64,000 nucleotides of DNA from Pyrenochaeta sp. MPI-SDFR-AT-0127 (Eukaryota > Ascomycota > Dothideomycetes > Pleosporales > Cucurbitariaceae): the NCBI GenBank assembly GCA_020747015.1, contig JAGTJM010000014.1, positions 558,001-622,000 of the forward strand, in the 5' to 3' direction. Positions 36,398 through 45,170 of this stretch are shown piece by piece. The number at the start of each line of letters is the position of its first letter. Position 1 is the first letter of the stretch. The notes beneath the pieces are model-generated. The model was not told the origin of the DNA. It ran no database searches and saw only the letters and a list, made by a program, of their open reading frames with translations. Made by a program: the position numbers and the translations under genes.

Positions 36398-36695
36398 TGT
36401 AACGAACGTCACATAGAAATAGAGACGCACACGCGTTCCTATAAGAAGGGAGGTTTATTTGGAGGATATCGGACCTGCCTCCGATATCGTCCCGATTAGG
36501 CCCCGTTACCCCTATTTCTCCATACATAAGTATAGCTCTTTAGCAGTAGATAGTAGGACAAGTTCTTCTTGTCCTTCCGTATCAGACCTATAGGAATAGA
36601 GGTGTTCTTGGTTATCCACCGCAGCACGCACTCCCATATGCCTTTGAGTTGCACTCGGATCCGTTTCGGAGCCCTCTAGCACCTGTGTCGTTACA
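36398..36695 (+). repeat. 5' LTR of chromovirus
   Basis: Begins TGTAACGAACG and ends GTCGTTACA, so it has TG...CA borders and a TGTAACGA/TCGTTACA inverted end. Internal hairpins are GATATCGGA/TCCGATATC with a 6-nt loop and GGACAAG/CTTGTCC with a 5-nt loop. A TATAG box at 36531 lies 29 nt before the start of the sequence complementary to the primer site. Confidence 0.95.
36531..36572 (+). promoter_or_regulatory. LTR TATA box and inferred transcript 5' end
   Basis: AAGTATAG around 36528-36535 is followed 29 nt later by AAGTTCTTCTTGT (36560-36572). That 13-mer is exactly complementary to 36698-36710 just inside the element. In self-priming elements such as Tf1 the first bases of the transcript pair with the primer site, so transcription probably starts at or near 36560. 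This is inferred from spacing and complementarity only. Confidence 0.6.
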
Positions 36696-36697
36696 TT

Positions 36698-36710
36698 ACA
36701 AGAAGAACTT
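36698..36710 (+). other. Self-complementary primer-binding site
   Basis: ACAAGAAGAACTT begins two bases after the 5' LTR. It is the exact reverse complement of 36560-36572 in the LTR. No TGG-initial tRNA-like primer site is present at this position. This matches the self-primed reverse transcription known from Tf1/sushi chromoviruses. Confidence 0.68.
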
Positions 36711-36982
36711 CGCCCCCGCCGGTGACGGCTTCTTAATAATATCGCTTTGTTTGAAAAGATTACGTCTAAACCCTTACGTTAATACGATCCGATTCGGATC
36801 CGTTTATGATTAAAGTCTATCATTCCAAAGTTGGGATCCCCTTGATCTCCCAACGACCGAAGCCTATAGGTTTGGAACTTCCTGCACCACTGCGTGAGGA
36901 TTAACTTCGGGAAAGTCGCGTGGAGCGCCAGGGTAGAAACTCGGAGACTACCAATAACCTAGGGGAATCGGAGCCTAAGCCG

Positions 36983-38257
36983 ATGTCTCCCCCCAAACAA
37001 GGATCAGCTCAAACAGGAGCATCGTCCTCATCAAGATCGACGCGGCAGCAGGCCGCCCAGTCGAAAATTATCGCGCAGCCTGAGGCTGATGAGCAAATAG
37101 AGGGTCACTCTGAACAGGAAACAGAGTCTGACGCACAATCAACAATGGTAGAGAATCGGAACACAATCGGACCTGACGCGAGGATTGCTGAGTTGCAGCG
37201 TGAACTGGATCGAGTTCGTGCAGAACTGAACAAACTTAGCGCTCGGCCTATCTCTAGCTCCATTGAGCCCGATCAGCCCCTACCCACCACCGAAACACCC
37301 CCGACCACGAACCCACGAGAGATCCGCTCTCCTTCAGTGACGCTTCCCCCAGAACTCATGGGCAGAATAATAAGGTCAGAAAAGACGCCTCCCATCAGCG
37401 ATCTTAGCGATGGGAAGAACCCTAGCTTCAGACAATGGCAAGCTTCGATACGAGACCGACTCGAGATCAACTCAGATCACTATCGGACGGAGCGCGCACG
37501 CATGGCCTTAGTATGGGGGCATACCACAGGGTTAGCAAGAGAATACCTGGAGCCCCGATACCTAGCCGACTCCCCTGTGGACGGCTTCCAGATCGCTGAA
37601 CAGATGATCGACCTTCTAAAATCCTATTTCATCACTGGAAATGAGATGGCAGAGAACAGAGCACTGTTCGACCGATTACAACAAGGGAAAGAGGAAACTT
37701 TTGCTCTCTTTAAGGCACGTTTTCTGAGCGCGGCTGTGAAAGGACACGTACCTAAGTCGGAGTGGTTTCACTACCTATGGATCAAGATCGTCCCCGGCCT
37801 TCGAGTACCTAACCTAGGATTCAAGCGCCTCTGGAATAACTCCTTCGAACAGATGGTGGAGCACCTAACAGCATACGATATGGAGCGGAAGAACTATCCA
37901 GTCGTAAGCTCTCCTACCAATGTTCCTCGAAACAGTGCTCGGATCATGCAACGACCTGTTACGGACCCTATCCGGAAGACAACCTATATAGCCCCCTCAT
38001 CAAGTGCTACGCAGTCTTTCAAGCCCGCCGTATATCGCCCGGCCTCAAAGACACCCGCACCGGATAGAGAAAGGACCCCAGGCAACTGCTACAATTGTGG
38101 CGACCCTGGACACTATGCCAACGAATGTCCTAAACCACGGGTTCACCAGATTGAACCAGAGGAAGAAGAATTCGAGGACGCTGTGGAAAGTTACGACACG
38201 GATCCAATTCGGTTGGGAAACGACGCCGCCCGGGAGGACGATCCTTCCCGGGCCTAA
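36983..38257 (+). CDS. gag: Chromovirus Gag
   Basis: Capsid/nucleocapsid polyprotein of 424 residues from the first in-frame ATG at 36983. The frame opens at 36905 but has no earlier ATG. The N-terminus is Ser/Gln-rich; a coiled-coil-like stretch (IAELQRELDRVRAELNKL) precedes the capsid-type core (FRQWQASIRDRLE through the helical region to about 37900). One CCHC zinc knuckle, CYNCGDPGHYANEC, lies near 38089-38130. The acidic tail overlaps the pol frame and ends at TAA 38255-38257. The slippery heptamer and hairpin near the stop imply part of the translation shifts into pol. Confidence 0.93.
   Translation: MSPPKQGSAQTGASSSSRSTRQQAAQSKIIAQPEADEQIEGHSEQETESDAQSTMVENRNTIGPDARIAELQRELDRVRAELNKLSARPISSSIEPDQPLPTTETPPTTNPREIRSPSVTLPPELMGRIIRSEKTPPISDLSDGKNPSFRQWQASIRDRLEINSDHYRTERARMALVWGHTTGLAREYLEPRYLADSPVDGFQIAEQMIDLLKSYFITGNEMAENRALFDRLQQGKEETFALFKARFLSAAVKGHVPKSEWFHYLWIKIVPGLRVPNLGFKRLWNNSFEQMVEHLTAYDMERKNYPVVSSPTNVPRNSARIMQRPVTDPIRKTTYIAPSSSATQSFKPAVYRPASKTPAPDRERTPGNCYNCGDPGHYANECPKPRVHQIEPEEEEFEDAVESYDTDPIRLGNDAAREDDPSRA
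38215..38253 (+). other. Programmed -1 frameshift signal (GGGAAAC plus hairpin)
   Basis: In the gag frame the codons TTG GGA AAC place the heptamer G GGA AAC (38215-38221) exactly as X XXY YYZ. After a 6-nt spacer (38222-38227) comes an inverted repeat: GCCCGGGA (38228-38235) pairs with TCCCGGGC (38246-38253), extended by GGA/TCC across one bulged T with a CGA loop. The -1 frame is open from 38155 through the end of pol. The pol frame has no ATG near its beginning. Confidence 0.8.
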
Positions 38258-41200
38258 GCCAATATGACCTGTCCAGTCTCAATCTCTCTCGTTTGTTCCG
38301 TGGCTCTCATTTCCTTATTTCTTCCATTCTATGTCACAATAACCTTGGGGTACAGCTCCGTTCCCTGGTGGATACGGGAGCCCAAGGTTACTTATTTCTT
38401 AATTCCAAGATTGCTTCTTCCATTTCTGTGGCACTTCGACAACCTATCCGAAAGCTACCCTACCAGGTCATGGTTCGAGGCTTCAAGGATCAGATATCTT
38501 CTAGCGTCACTCACTACATTCGCCTGCATTTGAAGATCGATGGACGCAAGATTCTCAATTGCCCCTTTGTCATCCTCGACCTGGGCGCTCAGGATTGTAT
38601 CATCGGCCTTCGTTGGCTGAAACGCTTCAGGATCATGCTCGATACGGATCGCTTACGGATGGTGTGGCCTCCACAATATCCAGTCTCTTATGACCCCTCG
38701 CCCCCTATCCCTATGCGGCTCCACCCAACCGCTCCTGCGGGGCAAGTCGAGCTGGATATACAACGACGAGATGCCTTATGGGATAAGGAGGAGTATCGGG
38801 AGAATAATAGCCCACACTCGCTTTGCCGGATTCGAGGCATGCTCAAGCTGCCTGCTCCAAGGCGCTGTGCTATCCTGCCGAAGCCTGAGCAGTCCCCTAT
38901 CCGAAAGCCCCCCGTTACCCCGCTTGCCTTTCGAGTCGCCCTGATTTCGGCTAACGCTTTCCATTTCAATCTCAAAAAGCCAGAGAACGAGTTTTTTACC
39001 ACAAGCCTGTACGAAATTGATCGATTGCTCCAAGATTATGAGGATGAGCCCGAGAACGCACAGCTGATTGAGGACCGACTACCCTCCTGTTACCATCCGT
39101 ATCGGGACGTGTTCAACAAGGTAGACGCTGACAAGATGCCCCCTTCTCGCTCTTACGACCACAAGATCGTGCTTGAGGAACCTTTGCCAAACACTTATCC
39201 CCCATTATATAAGCAGAATCAAGCAGAGCTGGAGGCTATTAAGGCCTATGTACTCGAGCACCTTCGGAAGGGTTTCATCGAAGCAAGTCAGAGCCCCTTT
39301 GCTTCTCCAATTCTCGCTGTCAAGAAACCAGGAGGAGGATTGCGTATCTGCGTGGACTATCGAAAGTTGAACAACCTCACGCGCAAAGATGCCTATCCGA
39401 TACCCCGCATAGACGAGTTATTGTCAAGACCGTCTAAGGCTAAGATCTTCACCAAGTTTGATATCCGTGCCGCCTTCAATAAGATCAGGATGGATCCCGA
39501 ATCTGAAGAGTACACGTCCTTTCGGACCCGTTACGGTAGCTATAAATGTAAGGTCTTACCCTTTGGACTCTGTAACGGGCCCGCCACCTATCAAAGATAC
39601 ATGAACGACGTTTTGATTGACTATCTGGATGATTTCTGCGTGGCCTACCTAGACGATATCCTAATCTACTCCGAAGACGCCCCGACTCATCAGGAACACG
39701 TTCGTAAGGTTCTGGAGCGACTTCGGATAGCTGGTCTCCAGGTAGATATCAAGAAGAGCGAATTTCATGTGACTCGTACTAGATATTTGGGATATATCTT
39801 GACGAACAAGGGAATTGAGGTAGATCCTGTCAAAGTCGAAGTCCTCCGAAACTGGGCCGAACCCACCACGATTACGGGCATAAAGTCGTTCCTAGGGTTT
39901 GCTGGATTCTACAGGCAATTCGTTAAAGACTTCTCACGCATTGCAAAGCCAATGATCGCTCTTCAGAGCCCAGCGAATCCCTTCGTATGGTCCCCTGACT
40001 GCCAGCGAGCATTTGATGAAATCAAAGCCGCTCTTCTAGCAATCCCGACCCTGGCCCATTTCGACGCCGAATACGAAACGAAGATGGAAACAGACGCATC
40101 TGACGGCGTAATCGCAGGAGTTCTGTCCCAAAGGCACCCTAACGAAAAGTGGTATCCTGTTGCCTTCTATAGTCATGCCCTATCTGGATCCGAACTGAAC
40201 TGGGAAATCCATGATAAAGAACTCTTTGCGATTGTGTACGCGTTCGCGAAATGGAGGCCCGAACTGTCTACGGTTCGACACCGGATCCAAGTGTACTCAG
40301 ATCACCGGTCCCTTGAATACTTCATGACTACCAAAGTACTAAATGCACGACAAGCCCGTTGGGCAGAGGTTATGGCACCGTTTAACTTCCGAATCGAATA
40401 TACGCCAGGCGCAAGTAATGCCAGGGCAGATATCCTGAGTCGACGCGAACAGGAGGTTGATAGTGTCAAAGCAGCACAGAAGGATAACCGCTCACGTATT
40501 TTACTAGGTCCTGAGAGATTGCACACCCGTATCAACTCCGACCTGGCAGTGAGCTACTTGAAGGACCATCCTCTGCAAGAGTCAACCATTTCAGCGATCG
40601 CTCCTCTCCAGGACGTCATGAACTTGGACTCCCTAGAGCTGATTGAGGCTCTCCTCCAAGAAAATCGGAATTCCTTCATAGAAGAACGAAAAACCCTGCC
40701 AAAGCAATATCGGATAGAGAACGGACTCCTACTCTATGGAGATCGACTTTGTGTACCCATCGACTCCTCGCTTTACACCCGTCTCATCAGGGAGGTCCAT
40801 GACCAGATCTCCTCCGCCCACCCCAGTGCCTCTAAGACGTATCGGCTCCTATCTCGCCGTTATCACTGGAAAGGCATGGGAGCTACCTGTGAACGCTACG
40901 TGAGGAACTGCGTCCCTTGCCGACGAGGCCATCCGAGACAGAACCGACTCCCTGGTTACCTGCAGCCGCTCCCTGCCCCTGATAGACCCATGCAACATCT
41001 ATGTATCGACTTTAAGGAGTTCCCCCGAGACCGCTCCGGATACGATCAGGTAATGGTTATTATCGACCGCTTATCCAAACAGGCCACCACTATCCCTTGC
41101 CATAAGACTATCGACGCCCGAGGCATGGCCGCCCTGTTCATCCAATGGATCTATCGTTTCGGGCACACGCCTGAAAGTATAGTATCCGATCGCGGTCCCC

Positions 41201-42177
41201 AGTTTGTGTCCCGATTCTGGTCCGAATTCTGTCGGATCATAGGCGTCAAGGTGAAACTATCTACGGCCTATCATAAACAAACCGATGGGCAAACAGAGAT
41301 CATGAACAAATACTTGGATCAAAGGCTGAGGCCCTTCGTATCCTATTATCAGGACAATTGGAGCGAACTGTTGCCCATGATTGATCGAGCTCAAGTCACG
41401 CTACCACATGACACGCTCAAAATGACACCGTACCAAGTCCTGTTCGGCTCCGAACCACGCCAGAGTTGGGACTGGGCCCAACCTACAAAGTCAACCTTTT
41501 CTGAGATACTGAATGACAAGGAGGCTCTAGCCCTTGCTACTCGTATGCACGACGCGTGGCAGGAGGCGAAAAAGAATATAGAGAAGGCTCAGGACCGAAT
41601 GAGATCCGTTGTAGATCGTCACCGCAAGCCCATCAACTGGGTTGTTGGTGATAAAGTTTACCTGTCAACAAAGAACCTTACAGCCAACCGCCCCAGCCGA
41701 AAACTATCCGAACAGTGGGAGGGTCCCTTCGAAGTGCTCGAACAAGTAGGCCACTCCTACAGGCTGAAACTACCTCACGGCTCAAAGATCCACGACGTTT
41801 TCGCACCAGATGTACTCTGTAAGGATCCCTCCGATCCCCTACCAGGGCAAGAGGCTCCGAAACCGCCTAGTACGCCAATACAAGGCGTCGAGGAATGGGA
41901 GGTAGAGGAAATCCTGGCAAGCAAGCTTTACCGCTCAAAACTGAAATACAAGGTCAAGTGGGTTGGACACGACCCGGACCCGGTTTGGTATAACGCCTCG
42001 AACTTCATGGGTGCACCTTATAAGCTTCGGGACTTCCACGATAAGTATCCGAATCGGCCAGGACCCCCAAGGAGTCTACATAAATGGATCACTGCTTGGG
42101 AGAAGGGTATTGAGGATCTCACGGCACTTGCAGATGATCAAATTGAGTTCAGAGAGATGGGTGGTATTGCACTATAG
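38221..42177 (+). CDS. pol: Chromovirus Pol (PR-RT-RH-IN-chromodomain), by -1 frameshift
   Basis: Polyprotein of about 1,318 residues after the shift site. Domains in order: retropepsin-like protease (LVDTGAQG near 38370); reverse transcriptase (VDYRKLNNLT, LPFGLCNGPATYQRYMND and catalytic YLDD at 39644-39655); RNase H (ETDASDGVIAGVLSQ, YSDHRSLEYF); integrase with an HHCC finger (ending CVPCRRGHPRQNR) and D,D-E core (HLCIDFKEFPRDRSGYDQ, SDRGPQFVSRFW, STAYHKQTDGQTEIMNK); and a C-terminal chromodomain (WEVEEILASKLYRSKLKYKV). No stop interrupts the frame. It has no ATG near its 5' end, so expression must come from a Gag-Pol fusion. Catalytic motifs are all present. Confidence 0.95.
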   Translation, partial: RRRPGGRSFPGLSQYDLSSLNLSRLFRGSHFLISSILCHNNLGVQLRSLVDTGAQGYLFLNSKIASSISVALRQPIRKLPYQVMVRGFKDQISSSVTHYIRLHLKIDGRKILNCPFVILDLGAQDCIIGLRWLKRFRIMLDTDRLRMVWPPQYPVSYDPSPPIPMRLHPTAPAGQVELDIQRRDALWDKEEYRENNSPHSLCRIRGMLKLPAPRRCAILPKPEQSPIRKPPVTPLAFRVALISANAFHFNLKKPENEFFTTSLYEIDRLLQDYEDEPENAQLIEDRLPSCYHPYRDVFNKVDADKMPPSRSYDHKIVLEEPLPNTYPPLYKQNQAELEAIKAYVLEHLRKGFIEASQSPFASPILAVKKPGGGLRICVDYRKLNNLTRKDAYPIPRIDELLSRPSKAKIFTKFDIRAAFNKIRMDPESEEYTSFRTRYGSYKCKVLPFGLCNGPATYQRYMNDVLIDYLDDFCVAYLDDILIYSEDAPTHQEHVRKVLERLRIAGLQVDIKKSEFHVTRTRYLGYILTNKGIEVDPVKVEVLRNWAEPTTITGIKSFLGFAGFYRQFVKDFSRIAKPMIALQSPANPFVWSPDCQRAFDEIKAALLAIPTLAHFDAEYETKMETDASDGVIAGVLSQRHPNEKWYPVAFYSHALSGSELNWEIHDKELFAIVYAFAKWRPELSTVRHRIQVYSDHRSLEYFMTTKVLNARQARWAEVMAPFNFRIEYTPGASNARADILSRREQEVDSVKAAQKDNRSRILLGPERLHTRINSDLAVSYLKDHPLQESTISAIAPLQDVMNLDSLELIEALLQENRNSFIEERKTLPKQYRIENGLLLYGDRLCVPIDSSLYTRLIREVHDQISSAHPSASKTYRLLSRRYHWKGMGATCERYVRNCVPCRRGHPRQNRLPGYLQPLPAPDRPMQHLCIDFKEFPRDRSGYDQVMVIIDRLSKQATTIPCHKTIDARGMAALFIQWIYRFGHTPESIVSDRGPQFVSRFWSEFCRIIGVKVKLSTAYHKQTDGQTEIMNKYLDQRLRPFVSYYQDNWSELLPMIDRAQVTLPHDTLKMTPYQVLFGSEPRQSWDWAQPTKSTFSEILNDKEALALATRMHDAWQEAKKNIEKAQDRMRSVVDRHRKPINWVVGDKVYLSTKNLTANRPSRKLSEQWEGPFEVLEQVGHSYRLKLPHGSKIHDVFAPDVLCKDPSDPLPGQEAPKPPSTPIQGVEEWEVEEILASKLYRSKLKYKVKWVGHDPDPVWYNASNFMGAPYKLRDFHDKYPNRPGPPRSLHKWITAWEKGIEDLTALADDQIEFREMGGIAL

Positions 42178-42253
42178 AAGCTCCCCGCAAAGCCTAGTAC
42201 AACTACCACAACAAGAACCTGTCTCGGAGTCCTTTCGGATCCCAACGTTCCCA

Positions 42254-42859
42254 TCATGGGCCCGTCTCCAACTCGCTCTCCGACTGAGCGGCAGGAGGGG
42301 CCTCATCCAACCCTCCAGCAACCGACAACGACGTTGCCCCCGTATTCCTTCCGCGAGGCTTCCGACCTCGCCCACGCGCCGCTGGACCCGGGGGAGGAGG
42401 CACCAAAGTGCCCGCCACCGCGCCCATCACCGTGACCAACTGAGCAACCACACCCGTCAACTCAGCCAGTTTGGCCCCCATGGCCCGAATCTCCTCCGCC
42501 TGCTCCTCCTGGCGAAGGTGAGCAGCATGCAGCAGCTCGACAGCGGTTAGGCTTTTGACCTGCGCAGTCGCCACCTGCACCACAGTCCCAAGCCGTAACG
42601 CCGCCGAAACCACAGCAGCCGTCACATCCTCCAGCTCCTCCTCCTCCTCCTCCCCCAACTCCTCAAACTCCATCCGCTCCTCGGCAGCAGACCTGCGATC
42701 GAGGGCAGCCTCCAGCTCCTCGTACTCCCGACCCGCATATAGGGGAACCGGGCGGCAAACCTCGTTGCCCTGTGTACAATATGTACACTTCTTGGATCCC
42801 TCCGAGGGGAATCCGAACTCGATATTTTTGCCGCGGGCCAAAGCCCTTACGGCGCGCAT
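42254..42859 (-). CDS. Antisense accessory ORF in chromovirus, Cys motif and coiled coil
   Basis: Opposite-strand frame inside the 1-kb gap between pol and the 3' LTR. From Met 42859 (MRAVRALARGKNIEF) it is 201 residues; the frame is open further back to 42931 without another ATG. It contains CTYCTQGNEVC, a short possible metal-binding Cys cluster, then a Glu-rich region (EELEAALDRRSAAEERMEFEE-like heptads), a helical stretch with ELLHAAHLRQEEQAEEIRAM, and a Pro/Arg/Gly-rich basic tail. The plus strand here is only low-complexity Ser/Pro, so the minus strand looks like the coding one. I do not recognise a named family. Role unknown. Confidence 0.58.
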   Translation of the reverse strand: MRAVRALARGKNIEFGFPSEGSKKCTYCTQGNEVCRPVPLYAGREYEELEAALDRRSAAEERMEFEELGEEEEEELEDVTAAVVSAALRLGTVVQVATAQVKSLTAVELLHAAHLRQEEQAEEIRAMGAKLAELTGVVAQLVTVMGAVAGTLVPPPPGPAARGRGRKPRGRNTGATSLSVAGGLDEAPPAAQSESELETGP

Positions 42860-43198
42860 GCAAATGACCCTATGGGCCGCGGGTAGAGCCCCGGGGGCAC
42901 AGGAATGGGCATCGTGGGTGTAGCTGAGCAACAGTTAGCTGAGAAACAGTATCGGATAGGATTCAGGCGTAGGCTCTTACGATAGGAAGTGGTGTGTAAG
43001 GAGGAGAAAGCAGCTGCAGCGAGCGGGATTATTTTGATCATACTAACGAGCAAACGGCCAACTCAAGGTGAAGGCGACTTGGACCTAAGGCAAGCGCAGA
43101 ATTGAGGTCAGCCCTGATTCGGATCTGATTCGGAACGGACTCGAAATCTATCGAGAAAGACATCTGAGAGTACTACACATTGCCCTTCCGGCTCCCTA

Positions 43199-43234
43199 AG
43201 AGATAGGGACTATCTCTCCTAAGGAGGGGGGTAA
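43199..43234 (+). other. Polypurine tract and adjacent hairpin
   Basis: AAGGAGGGGGG (43221-43231) stands three bases before the 3' LTR and is the expected plus-strand primer. Just upstream, AGAGATAG and CTATCTCT (43199-43217) form an 8-bp inverted repeat with a GGA loop. Confidence 0.8.
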
Positions 43235-43532
43235 TGTAACGAACGTCACATAGAAATAGAGACGCACACGCGTTCCTATAAGAAGGGAGGTTTATTTGGA
43301 GGATATCGGACCTGCCTCCGATATCGTCCCGATTAGGCCCCGTTACCCCTATTTCTCCATACATAAGTATAGCTCTTTAGCAGTAGATAGTAGGACAAGT
43401 TCTTCTTGTCCTTCCGTATCAGACCTATAGGAATAGAGGTGTTCTTGGTTATCCACCGCAGCACGCACTCCCATATGCCTTTGAGTTGCACTCGGATCCG
43501 TTTCGGAGCCCTCTAGCACCTGTGTCGTTACA
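43235..43532 (+). repeat. 3' LTR of chromovirus
   Basis: 298 bp with the same start, end and internal sequence as 36398-36695; I found no difference reading the two through. Confidence 0.95.
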
Positions 43533-43537
43533 GTAGG
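43533..43537 (+). repeat. Right 5-bp target-site duplication of Gypsy element
   Basis: GTAGG, matching 36393-36397. Confidence 0.92.
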
Positions 43538-45149
43538 TTTAGGCGAGAGATATAACAGCACGATTATTAGTATATGCATTATTAAGAATATAATAACTAA
43601 GGGCCTTATAGTTAATACTAAATATATTAAGAGTCTCTATAACTACCTTAGCTATCCTCTTACTAGTATAGGAGCCCGTAAGCTGCGGTAGGGTAATAGG
43701 GAGATCCCTAAGAGTACTATTATTATTAGTATAGTAAGCTACGATACTAAAGAATCCTTATTTACTACCCTTAGTCGTCTAACTATTAAAGCTTATATAG
43801 ATCTTACTAAGAGATTGCGATAGCTATCTAACTACCTATAGCTCTAAGTAACGATAGAGCCTTATTATATAACTAGTAACGCTACGATAACTTACCTATA
43901 GCGTATTTGCAGCCTCTAGATTTGCGTACGCGATTATCTCCTTAAACGCAGGCGTTTTAAACTCACGTAATAGATAGTTATTATTAATAAGCCAGCTTAC
44001 TACTGCGTACTGAAAGCCTTATATATTAAAGTTTCCTATCTCGTTTATAAGCTCTTACGTAAGTGTAAGACTATTATTAACTATAAACTTAAGGGATTAT
44101 TACCTAGGTAGTAACGTATTAGTAATAAGGTTACCCTTATAATTATAGCGATAGCTAGGCTTTAAAAGAGCTATATATTTAAGGGCGTTTAAGGTTAAGA
44201 CTATAGTTTTGTAGATAGCCTTCTTATTATATATACGAGCTTTGTAATATACTTTATATATCTAAAAGATCCTATAAGGATCTTTAAGTAAGTAGACACG
44301 ATAGCCGTATATATAGATCTAGCTTTTCTTATATTTCTAGCTGCGATATAGCTTACTAAATAGCTTTAGATAATCCTAGTTAATACTATTAAAGTTATTA
44401 ACTATATGCTTATTAAACTCTATCGTTATTTCGGTATTATCTCTACTATTAATTATATTAGTTTATGCCTTAGTAGTAGCTTAGGAGCTGTTAGCAGGTG
44501 AGATAATCGCATCTTCTACTTATAACTCGAGGAGGATTAGATTAATAGGTATGGATGGACGCTTTGTAGCCTGGCTAGTAGCGACTACTAGAGCTCGACG
44601 CGGAGATATACGTAGGGGTAACCTAGGTAGAGAGTCCTCTATATTAATAGGGCGCGAGGCGTTAAGATTAGTAGGTTATAGGGTATTAATATCTAATTAT
44701 AAGGTATTAACATTAATAGGTTGTAAGGCACTACCCCTATAGATTCTCTGGCGTTTATTATAGCGGTTTAGAGGTGTAGTAACGCGTTTTAGTTTACGAG
44801 GAGGTATAATATAAGTAGAAGATACTAAAATATAATAGATATAGGTAAAGGATAGTTATTATAGATAGTAAATAACGCGATTAAAGTTAGGATAGAATAA
44901 AACGTTAATGTAAACAACCTAATAACTAAGCTAAAAAACCTTAACACTAAAGAATTATTATAGGATTTCCACTAATTTATATAAGATATGGCCTGTGATT
45001 AGTTAAAACGATCAAATCGAATCAAACTTCCAAATCAAATAATACCTTTATTTGTTACTTGATTTAATTTGGACATTTCTTAAGACCTCACGAATTAATT
45101 TAATTTGATTCACAATTATTTAAACAAATCAAGTCAAATCAAGTAAATT

Positions 45150-45170
45150 ATTTGTTTGTTCCCAAGTCTG
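45150..45170 (-). repeat. Right terminal inverted repeat of hAT
   Basis: Reverse complement reads CAGACTTGGGAACAAA followed by CAAAT, matching the left end at 20 of 21 positions. Confidence 0.93.

Larger units (their letters stand above)
36398..43532 (+). mobile_element. Ty3/Gypsy chromovirus, apparently intact, nested in hAT
   Basis: Complete LTR retrotransposon of 7,135 bp: 5' LTR, self-complementary primer site, gag, pol (protease, RT, RNase H, integrase, chromodomain), antisense ORF, polypurine tract, 3' LTR. Flanked by the 5-bp duplication GTAGG. Both LTRs are 298 bp and looked identical when read through by eye. Codon composition is normal and reading frames are open, in sharp contrast with the TA-rich hAT around it, so it arrived after RIP acted on the hAT and has not been mutated since. 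The chromodomain after integrase places it among the chromoviruses. Confidence 0.95.
35150..44460 (-). pseudogene. hAT transposase relic (BED finger to hATC), RIP-mutated, split by Gypsy
   Basis: Minus-strand transposase remains. Near 44460-44150 a BED-finger-like region reads IYKVYYKAR where WxCKxCxKxR is expected, consistent with Cys-to-Tyr and Trp-to-stop changes. From 44018 leftward it reads GFQYAVVSWLINNNYLL, stopping at a TAG (43898-43896) where Trp is expected. Further on, SKIYISFNS and YYILNNAYTNN match the hAT core with Asp changed to Asn. The Gypsy insertion interrupts here. The frame resumes left of it with NPLYRRLYYVAYTLNLV and ends near 35260-35165 with ASSCDCERIFSKLGNLLEP, the hATC dimerisation signature. 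The many TAG/TAA codons make it non-functional. Confidence 0.88.
34298..45170 (-). mobile_element. RIP-damaged hAT DNA transposon with nested Gypsy element
   Basis: Element of 10,873 bp including the nested retroelement; without it and its 5-bp duplication the hAT is about 3.73 kb. Ends are inverted (CAGACTTGGGAACAAA, 16 bp perfect, 20 of 21 with one mismatch) and flanked by the 8-bp duplication TATGTGTC. Subterminal AATCAAATCAAA-like motifs recur at both ends (34311-34395 and 45000-45150), as expected for hAT transposase binding regions. The interior outside the Gypsy element is extremely rich in TA dinucleotides and stop codons, matching repeat-induced point mutation. The transposase relic reads on the minus strand. 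The host gene flanks are not visibly mutated. Confidence 0.95.

Noticed and set aside
42555..42923. Ser-rich plus-strand frame at the end of the chromovirus
   Set aside because: Low-complexity complement of the acidic coiled-coil frame on the minus strand, which has better protein character.
34400..45060. AT-rich block considered as a centromere-like or other structural AT isochore
   Set aside because: Inverted ends, target duplications and transposase motifs show it is a RIP-mutated hAT interrupted by a normal-composition Gypsy element.
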